NCBI RefSeq assembly: GCF_003576645.1
Contig: NC_044924.1
Location: 19,997,563-20,061,562 of the forward strand
Reading direction: 5' to 3'
Length of the DNA stretch: 64,000 bases
Origin: Ipomoea triloba
Lineage: Eukaryota; Streptophyta; Magnoliopsida; Solanales; Convolvulaceae
Shown: piece after piece, positions 34,701-45,089 of the stretch
Position numbering within the stretch: position 1 is the stretch's first letter
Layout: every line of letters starts with the position of its first letter
Notes under the pieces: model-generated
What the model was told of the DNA's origin: nothing
Database searches by the model: none
The model's input: the letters and a program-made list of their open reading frames with translations, nothing else
Program-made: the position numbers and the translations under genes

Positions 34701-34930
34701 TACAAAGTTTGGGATAATATTATGACTTGTATTAATTAATATAGATAATTTTTTATTAACTTCTATTATTAATTATTATCAATTGTGAGATTTATTGCTT
34801 TTATTAATTTTGATATTATAAATATAAATTGTACAAGTTTTGAATGTGATTGTGATTGCTATATATATTTGAGCAGGTTTTGGGTGTAAATAGAAAAATA
34901 AAATGAATATTTAAAAACAAAAAAATTACC

Positions 34931-35405
34931 CTACAACGTCGGCTAGTCTTATTAGCCGACGTTGTAGGGAATTTTTTTGTTTTTAAATTATCTACAACGT
35001 CGGCTATTTGTAAATAGCCGATGTTGTAGGGTATTTTAGTAGTTTTCAAATTACCTACAACGTCGGCTATTTGTAAATAGCCGACGTTGTAGGGTATTTT
35101 AGTAGTTTTCAAATTACCTACAACGTCGGCTATTTGTAAATAGCCGACGTTGTAGGGTATTTTAGTAGTTTTCAAATTACCTACAACGTCGGCTATTTGT
35201 AAATAGCCGACGTTGTAGGGTATTTAAGTAATTTTCAAATTCCCTACAACGTCGGCTATTTGTAAATAGCCGACGTTGTATGTGTACCTTACAACGTCAA
35301 CTAACTTTTAGCCGACGTTGTATGTGTACACTTACAACGTCGGCCAGATCAACGTCGACTTTTAGCTGACGTTAAAGGGTCTATTTAGCCGACGTTAAAA
35401 GCCGT
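34931..35405. repeat. CACTA right subterminal palindromes
   Basis: At least six inverted repeats have arms CTACAACGTCGGCTA / TAGCCGACGTTGTAG with a short central loop (TTTGTAA). Four are in an almost perfect 63-bp tandem array (about 34990-35245), followed by two diverged units up to 35400. Arms match those of the left end. These are probable transposase-binding sites. Confidence 0.85.
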
Positions 35406-35412
35406 CTGTGTA

Positions 35413-36330
35413 GTAAATCAAATCACAATTAAATCATAAATCTTTCACAATTTTAAATAATGGAATAGAAATTAAAAATGAAACGGAAATAGTGCAATAA
35501 TAATATTCTACATCATCAATAGTAAAAGTAAATTAAAAATGGAAAGGAAATATTTCAATAATAATAGTCTAAATCATCAATAGTAAAGGTAAATTAAAAA
35601 TGGAATGAAAATATCAGTGCATCTATTATTCTAATTGACTAATTAACTGAAAATAAAAAAAGAATAATCGACTGAAAATGAATCTGATATTACTAATTGA
35701 CTGAATATATAAAAGTAAATGAATATTAATAATTGACTACAAATAAAAAAAAATATACATAATTGATTAAAATGAAAAAGGAAATGGTTAGATCATTGCA
35801 TTTTAATTAAAAAAGGAATTGAAATATTTCAATAACAATATTCTACATCATCAATAGTGAAGGCATGTTTTAAACAATATTAAAGGTAAATTAAAAATGG
35901 AACGGAAATTAAAAATGAAACGGAAATATTTCAATAATAATATTCTACATCATCAATTAAAAATAGAACGGAAATTAGGTAAAAATATCACTGCATCTCA
36001 TATTTTAATTGACTGAAAATTACAAAAGAAAAAAAGAATAATTGGTTGAAAATGAATCTGATATTACTAATTGGCGGAATATATAAAAGGATCACTAATT
36101 GACTGATATTCTACCATTATATATTTTTTTATTGTTCTCTGTAATTTCTCATCTTTCTCTTTATTGCTTAGTAATGGAGTCAAATTACGTCCCTCGGGAC
36201 AAGGAAAAGCTCTATAAGGCTCCGGTTGATGTGTTGTTATTTGGCCAAGGTATATCAACGTGTTGCCATCAACCAACAAACACTGGCATGCTTATTATTC
36301 CATGACTCCAAGGTACATATTGTATTTATA
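35413..36330 (+). repeat. Direct repeat of Helitron sequence flanking the CACTA element
   Basis: This matches 14027-14939 over its whole length at high identity (for example the ATCATAAATCTTTCACAATT block at both starts and the ATGGAGTCAAATTACG exon near both ends). It continues into unique Helitron H3 sequence after 36330. A 3-bp target duplication is expected for CACTA, not 0.9 kb. Confidence 0.75.
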
Positions 36331-37401
36331 CACTTTTTTTACAGCATTGAATTTTAAAAATATTGGACTAATACTATAGTTTAAACTCATAATATAATTT
36401 AGACTCATACTCATACTATATTGGTTGAATGCTTTATTTCAGAATACTGAATTATGTTGTATGTTAGACAATCATACTTCGATATACATCACAAAATTTA
36501 ACCACATAATGAATTTGCTATCCACAAAATATAATCACAAAATGAATTTGTTACTCATAGAATATAAATTTATATTATTTATTTATTAATATTGGATTAA
36601 TACTATAGTTTAGACTTATACTATAATTTAGACTCATACTCATAGTATATTAGTTAAATGGCTTATTTTAGAATACTGAATTTTTACTTTATGTTGTATG
36701 TTGTATATTAGACAATCAAACTTCAGTATACATCATAGAATATAATCACGTAATGGATTTTTTATCCACAGAATATAATCACGTAATGAATTATTACTAT
36801 TTTTTAGTATATTCATGATAGAAAAAAATATAATATTTATAATATTTATTTATTAATTAATATTAATATTAATATTTATGGGTGATTCCCTTAGGAATTT
36901 GTATCCATTTACAAATTTCTAAAGAATTTGTCAAACAATTCAACAAACTATTGAAGGAAGGGAAAATCTATAATATTCACAATTTTGTTGTGCAAACCTC
37001 TCACATGAGGTTTAAGTCGTGCGAGCAAAAGTACATTATGAAAACGAATAATAACACTTTGATTAGCGTTACGGATTAAGATGATTTTGATTTTCCCAAA
37101 GACATGTTTAAACTCAAGGATTTTGAGTGTTTAAGGCTCCCGGAGGTGTGGATAGCAACCAAGGTTATTTTTAATTACAATTTCGTTCTACCTCATGCAA
37201 TAAAATTTTTTTAGCCTTGATTTTTTAATAGTTATTTTTTACCAGGGTATAACACCACTGGAAGCTACATATTCGACAAATCTAGAAGTCATCTCCGTTG
37301 ATGAAACTACTCCTGAGCAACCGTCTTTGAAGAGAATAAACATGGATTGTTCATCGTCTTCAAAGAGTTTGAAAAAGTCTAAGATTGAACAGAATGCATG
37401 A
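36174..37401 (+). CDS. RPA-like (DUF223 / replication protein A OB-fold) gene carried by Helitron H3
   Basis: The probable exons are three. 36174-36303 starts at ATG after a TTGCTTAG sequence (MESNYVPRDKEKLYKAPVDV). About 36882-37165 encodes an OB-fold segment (EFVKQFNKLLKEGKIYNI, NFVVQTSHMRF, then FKLKDFECLRLPEVW). 37246-37401 is the last exon with acceptor TTTTTTACCAG, reading GITPLEATYSTN and a Ser/Lys-rich tail to TGA. Short RPA70-like proteins are common Helitron cargo in plants. Stops inside the presumed exons (36303, 37079) mean the model is uncertain and the copy is probably decayed. Confidence 0.5.
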
Positions 37402-38133
37402 TAGCCTTGGTTGTTTTGTTTTTGATTTACCACACAATATTTATTTGAGTTTCAGTTCTTCTTAGTTTGACTAGACTAATTAAATGTTTAACAGATGGAT
37501 TAATTAACTCATGTTTTCTTAAAGGGAAACTGTAAAGGAAGGAAAAACTAAAAAATGCATTAATTAACTCATGTTTTTTTTTTTTTTACAAAATGACAAA
37601 ATTGCTATATATCTAGACAAAAAACATATGTTCCATACAAATGATTTAAGATAACAATTAATTCCTAAAACTGAGTTGTTAGAGAACAAGTGCATTTGTC
37701 CAATTTATAAACATCATAAATAATGATATATAAAATATCCAAAGTTATAACACCGCATGCGTAGATCTACATATTAGCTATTAATTTGAACAAGTATTTG
37801 CTCAAACTCAAGCAATGATAACATCAAAAAATATAAATGATCCAAAACATATCTTCAATTGTACTATATAATATTTGATGATCTAATTTAAATAATTATA
37901 TATTAATCCAAATATTTTTAATATATTATAACAAATCCATTCCGTGCATCGCACGGGCGAAAATACTAGTCTATACTATATATAAAAACAATATCCTCCT
38001 CCCAAATTTTCCCGCCCAATTATAGTGGCATTTTAGTAATTGTATATATTATTAATATTAATTATATATATTATTCCTAAATCCTATCTTAATAACTACG
38101 TACATATGATAGTAATTATATATATTATTAATA

Positions 38134-38172
<39 letters not shown>

Positions 38173-38796
38173 TCCTATTATACCTATATGTAATTATGAA
38201 ATTGGCAGTTACATACGTTCATATGGAAATAGTTATTATATAAATAAATATATATCTTACAATACTACACATGTCTTTCCCTAATTTCATCCTAATCTCA
38301 TTATATCCTCTTCATTAGTAATCATTATGCACTCCTTTCCATAACACAATCTTAATCCAAGTATATATTCTCTCATCTTCTTCCATTGTTGCAAAAAAAA
38401 TTCTTCATCCTCCGAGTATATATTCTCCCATCTTCTTCCATTGTTGCAAACAAATTCTTCATCCTTCCCCATAATTTTTTTCATTTTCTCGCCAAAAGGA
38501 AGAAAAGAACTAGCAAACAAGGATTATCAACTATGAGTGTTTCGAGTGTGCGTAGTGAATTTCGATTTCTAGGGTAAGTATTCATGTTCACCAAAATACT
38601 TTTTCCCAAAAGTAATCATTTTCGTAAGTGTTTAGTATTCATGTTTACCAAAATACTTTTCCGCCAAAAGTAATCATTTTCGTAAGTCTTTATGTGCACC
38701 ACCATCTTTCTAAAATCCCTCAAAAATAATTTCTATAGTATTTGTGAATAATTGTTATTTGACTCATGACTTTATCTAATATTTATATCTGTTTAG

Positions 38797-39975
38797 AACA
38801 ATCTTCATCTTCTCCATCTACGGATGCTCCTGTAATTCGGGAAAACAAATGAAGACTATTGCGGGAAGGATCTATCCATGGTATATAGATTGCAGTGTCT
38901 GCAAACGTATATTAAATTATTATTTTTAGTTAATGAATATAAGCAAATGTTTCAAAATATCAATATTTGTAATAATTAAAATATTTTAATTATTATACTA
39001 ATTAAGGAATTAATTATAATTAAGCTAATATTGAAATTAAGGAATTAAGTAATATAAGGAAATAATTCTAACTAAGTTAATAATGGAAAATAAGAAATTA
39101 AGTAATTGAAAGTAATTATAGAGTATTTAAATGGTAATAAAATTATCTTTATAATTTAAAAAATATTTTTTTAGTTAATGAATATAAGCAAATTTTTCAA
39201 AATATTAATATTTGAACTAAATAAAATATTTTCAAAATAATCATTATAATGATAATTAATACTATATAAAATATTTAATAAAGAGTATTTAAATTGTAAT
39301 AAAAGTACCTTATAATAAAAAAAAAATCATATACAATGGAAATGTAACTATGTTTAGAACCTTTATTCACTATTTCTGATTTACTTTCTGATGATTAACC
39401 TTTAGAGCAATCTTCATCTTCTCCATCTACGGATGCTCCTATAATTCAGGAAAACAAATGAAGACTATTGCAGGAAGGATCTCTCCTTGGTATACAGATT
39501 GTAGTGTTGCAAACGTATATTAAATCATTTTTTTAGTTAATGAATATAAGCAAATGTTTCAAAATATCAATATTTGTAGTAATTAAAATATTTTAATTAT
39601 TATACTAATTAAGGAATTAATTATAATTAAGCTAATATTGAAATTAAGGAATTATGTAATATAAGGAAATAATTCTAATTAAGTTAATAATTGAAAATAA
39701 AAAATTAAGTAATTGAAAGTAATTATAGAGTATTTAAATGGTAATAAAATTATCTTTATAATTAAAAAATTATTTTTTTAGTTAATGAATATAAGCAAAT
39801 TTTTTAAAATATTAATATTTGCAATAAATAAAATATTTTCAAAATAATCATTATAATGATAATTAATACTATGTAAAATATTTAATAAAGAGTATTTAAA
39901 TGGTAATAAAAGTGCCTTACAATTAAAAAAAAAAGCATTTTTTTTTTGTTAATGAATATACAGAAAAGGTAAAAA
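38797..39975. repeat. Tandem duplication of about 606 bp in Helitron H4 containing an RPA zinc-ribbon-like exon
   Basis: 38797-39400 and 39403-39975 share the same order: CAATCTTCATCTTCTCC, then a segment encoding MKTIAGRIYPWYIDCSVCKR (second copy SPWYTDCSVAN), then about 450 bp of AT-rich sequence starting TTAGTTAATGAATATAAGC. The peptide resembles the C-terminal zinc ribbon of RPA70 (W-Y-x2-C-x2-C). The second copy has lost the second Cys by deletion. Further partial copies of the AT-rich part follow at about 40245 and 40420. Confidence 0.6.
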
Positions 39976-40606
39976 TCATGGTAAAGAAAAAATATTAAAT
40001 ACATTTTAAGATTTAGTGTACTATAATATTATTATTAGATAGTCATTTCTTTCCTTAATTTTATTATTATACTAATTAAGTAACTAATTAAATTTAAGCT
40101 AATAATAGAATTAATGAATTAATTAAAATAAGGAAATAATTGTAATTAAATTAATAATCAAGAATAAGATATTAAGGAATTGAAAGTAATTACAAAGTAT
40201 TTGAATGGTAATAAAATTATCTTTATAACGAAAAATTCATTTTTTTAGTTAATGAATATACGCAAATCTTTCATAATATTAATATTTATAATAAATAAAA
40301 CATTTTCAAAATTATCGTTATAAAGATAATTAATAATTAATAGTATCAAAAATATTTAATATAGAAAATTTAAATGGTAATAATATTGTCTTTGCAATCA
40401 AAAAATCATTTTTAGTTAATGAATATACGGAAAAGCTAAAAATCATTGTGAAGGAAAATTATTGAATAGATTTTAAAACGTAGTGTACTATAATATTATT
40501 ATTAGGTAGTCATTTTCTCCCTTTTATTATTATATTAATTAAGGAATTAGAAAATTAATTATAATTAAGCTAATAATGGAATTAAGTAAGACATAGGATG
40601 CCAAAG

Positions 40607-40671
40607 GCCTTGTGGTCAAGTGGCATCCGGTGTACACTCCCATGTGGAAGGGAGTGGGTTTGAGCCAAGAT
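40607..40671 (+). repeat. tRNA-related SINE scrap
   Basis: A 65-bp island has an A-box-like TTGTGGTCAAGTGGC and a B-box-like GTGGGTTTGAGCC, set in AT-rich Helitron sequence. It does not fold as a complete tRNA. Low-confidence SINE head. Confidence 0.35.
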
Positions 40672-41007
40672 AATTATCTTTGTAATAAAAAGTTACAGAG
40701 TCCTTAAATGGTAATAAAGTTATCTTTATAATAAAAAATTATATTAATGCTTTTTAAAATTACTTTCCCTTTTCCCATATTTATTTTAAATAATAATATA
40801 ATTTCATAAATCATATTACATATTGATTTTTCTAAAATAAATTCAATAAAATGAGTCATATATTATTAACACATTTGTATTGATCTTATAATTAAATAAA
40901 TGTACACTTTCAAATATTATAATTATTTATAATTTACCTTTAATTTTATTATTTAAATATATAATAATAAAAAAATTAATCCGTGCATCGCACGGGTAAT
41001 TTACTAG

Positions 41008-41466
41008 TTGAGGAAAATAACATCTCCCTAGTCATATTGTTTTATTTAATATTTGCTCAATTGTATATTGTTTTATTTAATAGGAATAAAATCATGGTCA
41101 TGTTTGGTCATATTGCTTTATTTTATATTTATTATTATGCAATTTTTATGTTGTTAGTATGCTGCCTTTTTTTTTGAGTTTTTTTTCTGCTTTTTGCTTT
41201 GTTTTTAAATTTCATGATCTTCCTTAGTGAACTTGCATCCATTTACAAACACATGTTCAAATTCAATATGCTAATTGGTAAATTCTTCCTAAAATTGGAT
41301 AGCAATATGCTAATTGGTAAATTCTTCCTAAAATTTTGTTCTATACTGGATGTGTTCTATACTGCACAAACTAATGTTATTAATTAATTGGTAAAAAAAA
41401 TTAATAAAGTTTAATTGGTAACAACATTTTATTTACCAAATTCTGAGAATAATTAAGCCATTATAA
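41008..41466 (+). mobile_element. Helitron X, copy A, right part
   Basis: It matches 42019 onward in copy B (TTGAGGAAAATAACATCTCC here, TTAAGGAAATAACATCTCC there) and continues through the GGAATAAAATCATGGTCATG block. It therefore belongs with 11961-12508, from which it is separated by 28.5 kb. A further Helitron 5' end (copy B) begins at 41467/41474. Confidence 0.75.
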
Positions 41467-41473
41467 TCTATAC

Positions 41474-43497
41474 TCTATACTATATATAAAAACAAAATCC
41501 TTACTTTAAGCTTCCCACCCAAAACAGTCCTACAATATTTAGGATGCGATTATTTCCTATTTTCCTATTCGTTGTACAATTCTATATTACGATTCCTATT
41601 GTATCACAATTCTACATTACAATTACTATCATACTACAATTCTATCGTAATAAGATATAACCTTATATAAATCCCTAATCCTATACTGTGAACTTTAAAA
41701 GAGAAACGCGAAACGCAGTGCGATTATTCCAGACCTTTCCACTTTCAAATCTGCAAATTATGTTGCTGCGGTTGTTTTCTTTCGAACCTACAAATCGTAA
41801 ACAATTTTCTTCTTTCAATGGAGCCTGTTTTTGTCTCTGCTTCCGACCTATCCCCCAAGACGAAGAAAATTTGTATAAAGTTTTGACTGATTCGTTGTTA
41901 TTTGTTTTGTCCCGCGAATATCAACGTTCCGCAGTCAACCAACAGACATTGGAGTTAGTGCAATGGAAATGACATGTGTTATACCAAACATATGTTGGTA
42001 CGGGATCATTCGAAAACATTAAGGAAATAACATCTCCCTGGTCATATTGTTTTATTTAATATTGCTCAATTGTATATTGTTTTATTTAATATTGCTCAAT
42101 TGTATATTGTTTTATTTAATAGGAATAAAATCATGGTCATGTTTGGTCGTATTGCTTTATTTTGTATTTATTGTTATGCATTTTTTATGTTGTTAGTATG
42201 CTGCCTTTTTTTTTTTTTGAGTTTTTTCTGCTTTTTGCTTGGTTTTTAAATTTCATGATCTTCCTTAGTGAACTTACATCCATTTACAAACACATGTTCA
42301 AATTCAAAGATTTTGGATCGTTAATTAAAGGCTCCCTGTGGAGTGGATAGCAATCAGCTAATTGGTAAATTCTTCGTAAAATTTTGTTCTATACTGGATG
42401 TGTTCTATACTGCACAAACTAATGTTATTAATTAATTGGTAAAAAAATTAATAAATTTGAGAATAATGAAAACAAATTCGGCCTAATTTTATAAGAAAAA
42501 ATAATTTATTTATTACGGAGTATTATTTACACCAATAATAATAATTCAAATACTTATTTATACTTCTATATCTATACTACTATTAATAAATATAAAATAA
42601 TCTTTTTGTGAAATTTCCGCCTAAACAATAGTAAAGATAAAATGGAAAAGAAAACTGATTTACTAATTGATTGAAAATATAAAAAGATTCTAATGAAAAA
42701 AGAAATGGAAATTAGGCCAATTAGAAAGGAAAAGGACATTACTAATTGACTGAAAATTATTTTTAAAAAACTTTTAAAAAAGTTAATTACACTTTCCTTT
42801 TGAAAACTTTAAATTATTTAATGTTTAAAAAAATTAATTAAACATGGGTTGTTAGATTATTTATAATAATTACAATTAATTCATTCAAATATGGAGGAGG
42901 AAGAAAAAACTAAATTCGATACAGTGAACATGAATATACTTAAGTTATAAAAGTATAATTACACATATATTAGTGTAATTGGCCATTAATAATTGCTTAA
43001 TAATAATTATGATAAATAAACTAAACATTGGTCATTGAGTTTATTTTTATAATCATTATAATTAAATTATTTTTAATTTTTTCGATATTTATTTTAGTAA
43101 TAATATAATTACATAAGTCATATCACATATTGATCTTTTTAAGATAATTGTAGACAAATAAGTCATATATTATTCAATTAATTGAGTAATACTTTTGCAC
43201 TAATCTTATAATTAAATAAATGTACATGTTTAATATTAAAATTTTTTATAATTTCATCTTTATTTTTATTATCTAAATATATAATAAAAAATTCATCTGT
43301 GCATCACACGGGTAATTGGACAATTATTTACTCTAATTCAAGTAAGGAAAACAACAGAAAACAAAATCGGTCCAACAAATTTCATCAATTGCGCTATATA
43401 ATATTTGATGTTATAATTTATAATTTTATATCGATTCAAATATTCTTAAAATATTATAGCAAATTCATTCCGTGCAACGCACGGGCGAAAATACTAG
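41474..43497 (+). mobile_element. Helitron X, copy B
   Basis: The 5' end TCTATACTATATATAAAAA starts at 41474 and is preceded by an extra TCTATAC, so its first seven bases are doubled. The 3' end has hairpin CCGTGC-AAC-GCACGG (43470-43484), then CTAG (43494-43497) and T. The first exon of an RPA-like protein is at about 41819-41990 (MEPVFVSASDLSPKTKK, then TGA), and a piece of a later exon is at 42285-42350. It is uninterrupted at the A/T (42018/42019) where copy A holds the big insertion. Confidence 0.75.
42571..43318 (+). mobile_element. Possible nested Helitron H5
   Basis: A Helitron-like start (TCTATACTACTATTAATAA after A42570) and a degraded 3' hairpin CTGTGC-ATC-ACACGG (43296-43311) without a clean CTAG bracket about 0.75 kb of AT-rich DNA. 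Confidence 0.35.
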
Positions 43498-45089
43498 TAT
43501 ATTTAAAAAAAATAGTTTGAACCATCCCCATACGGATTTAATTTGAATTTAAGCTATTCATAAATTGTGAATAATCGGTTTGAAACTCAATTTGAACCAC
43601 GGTCTTTTCTACCTTCAACACTTCACTAAAAATAATTTCATCCAAAGTCATTTATTGTTTCGATCTTGATGGGTTTTTAAACCTAACATAGAGTTTATAT
43701 ATGACTCTTAGAGCAGGATGCCACATAGGCTTCAATGTACACATTAGGGAGCAAAAACTTCAAATGTATGTATGTCCAGATCATATACACTTCTATATTC
43801 AAATATTTGGAGGAAAAAAATATCTAAACTACCTACAAAACATGAAGATAAATGTATTAAGGATGATGCAGAGGGGAACTCGTCCTTCCATATTGTAGAT
43901 ACCCTTATATAAAGGGGTTGAAAATAATATCAAAGTATTGTGGCCAATATAAAATTTTGAAAAATGTATCTATAGCGCGCACATAAATTTAAGCATGGGT
44001 GCACTTGATTGGTTCAGGTTATATATATTTGAAAATCTCACGTTATAATTTAAATTATTGTTTTACTAGTGTAATTATATATATACTACTGCATACCCAC
44101 TTCCTTTTCTAATGTGAGACGAAGGCTCCTTCAAATCCTTCCAAACTTTCATTTTTCCTAACTCAAAATAGTATAATTGAGAATCAATTTATCATTCACC
44201 AATTATTCATTTAAAGTGTATTATATATTGAATTAAAGCTCTCACTTAGGAGATAAAATATAATGGGTTACCTTACTTTATATTTATAAAAAAAAAAAAG
44301 ATAAAAACGTATTTGTATTTAACGACATTTCAACGATTTTGTTGACAAATGACTAAAAATGATCATGACACAATAACACCATGACCAAATTAGAATATTC
44401 TAATAAAAAAAGATTAAAAGTGAATTGACACCAATAAATCTATACTATGACCAAAAATAAAATTAACTGTACATTACATTATATTATATTAAAGCATATT
44501 TGACCGGCCTTTTCCCTATTTCCATGTATATTGTTCATATATTCATTTCATGTGGCCATTATTGTGTAACCGTTATCGTAATTAGTAGTGTTATTATTAA
44601 TTATATATTATATAAGTATGGTTTCCCTCTTGTAAACATACATGGATGATGAATAATGAATAAGATTCTTCCCTTTCTTCTTGTCTCCATTCTCTTGTTA
44701 TAGTAGTCTTTTACATATCATGCAACCTACCACTCACCGGTTAGGAGCTAAAGGCCAACGGGTACAACAAACCTATTCTAACATAAATCAATATATTGCA
44801 TGCTTTATATACCGTTTTCCCTATTTTGGGAAACTAACTGTTTGAAACATTATATTATAGCCAAAAAAAAAAATATATGGATCACAAGAGAAAATTAAAT
44901 CACTTTCATATAGAAATAACATTTGTAATTAGAGGCATACCCAAGTCTGGCTATTCAAGATCTCTTTTACCTCAAATGAAATATGATTCAAAAGTAAAAG
45001 TAGGTCTTAATTATCAAACGCGTACACTGCATTATATTGATGATCGATGAGCCATGCATGCATATCATATCCATCCTGAGCTTAATCAA
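43498..45089. other. Intergenic region downstream of GPAT
   Basis: AT-rich, with no gene that I can support. 44880-45089 presumably holds the GPAT 3' untranslated region and polyadenylation signals (minus strand). Short open frames here have no recognisable features. Confidence 0.4.

Larger units (their letters stand above)
14940..35412 (+). mobile_element. CACTA (En/Spm) transposon with TNP2 transposase and Ulp1-like protease genes
   Basis: The left end reads CACTACTACAGAAATC from 14940. The right end, reversed, reads ACTACACAGACGG up to 35411/35412, so the terminal CACTAC core is kept on the left and degraded by a base on the right. Both ends carry arrays of palindromic AACGTCGGCT...AGCCGACGTT subterminal repeats, the transposase-binding architecture of this superfamily. 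Internal genes are TNP2 (16836-20062) and a transposase_24/Ulp1 gene (20176-34532). Stops, a frameshift and two LTR insertions show it is inactive. Its apparent length is inflated by redundant assembly between 25.7 and 33.2 kb. No 3-bp target duplication is seen. Confidence 0.85.
13618..37969 (+). mobile_element. Helitron H3 enclosing a CACTA transposon
   Basis: The 5' end is TCTATGCTATATATAAAAA at 13618 after A13617. The 3' end is the hairpin CCGTGC-ATC-GCACGG (37942-37956), then CTAG (37966-37969), then T37970. Its own sequence is 13618-14939 plus 35413-37969; the rest is the CACTA element. It carries exons of an RPA-like protein. The segment 14027-14939 is directly repeated at 35413-36330 on the far side of the CACTA element, which is not expected from a simple insertion. 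Confidence 0.65.
37970..41007 (+). mobile_element. Helitron H4, joined head-to-tail to H3
   Basis: The 5' end TCTATACTATATATAAAAA starts at 37970, the very next base after H3's CTAG. The 3' end has hairpin CCGTGC-ATC-GCACGG (40981-40995) and CTAG (41004-41007) before T41008. It carries a TA microsatellite (38141-38166), a small exon-like piece (MSVSSVRSEFRFLG then GTAAGT at 38534-38579), RPA zinc-ribbon-like segments and internal direct repeats. No Rep/helicase is visible. Confidence 0.75.

Noticed and set aside
34931..35290. Regular palindromic repeats that could suggest a CRISPR-like array
   Set aside because: Spacers are nearly identical, the DNA is plant nuclear, and the same arms occur at the other end of a CACTA transposon. 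They are subterminal repeats.
40607..40671. Possible tRNA gene
   Set aside because: Box-like motifs are present but no acceptor stem or anticodon arm forms. Treated as a SINE scrap instead.
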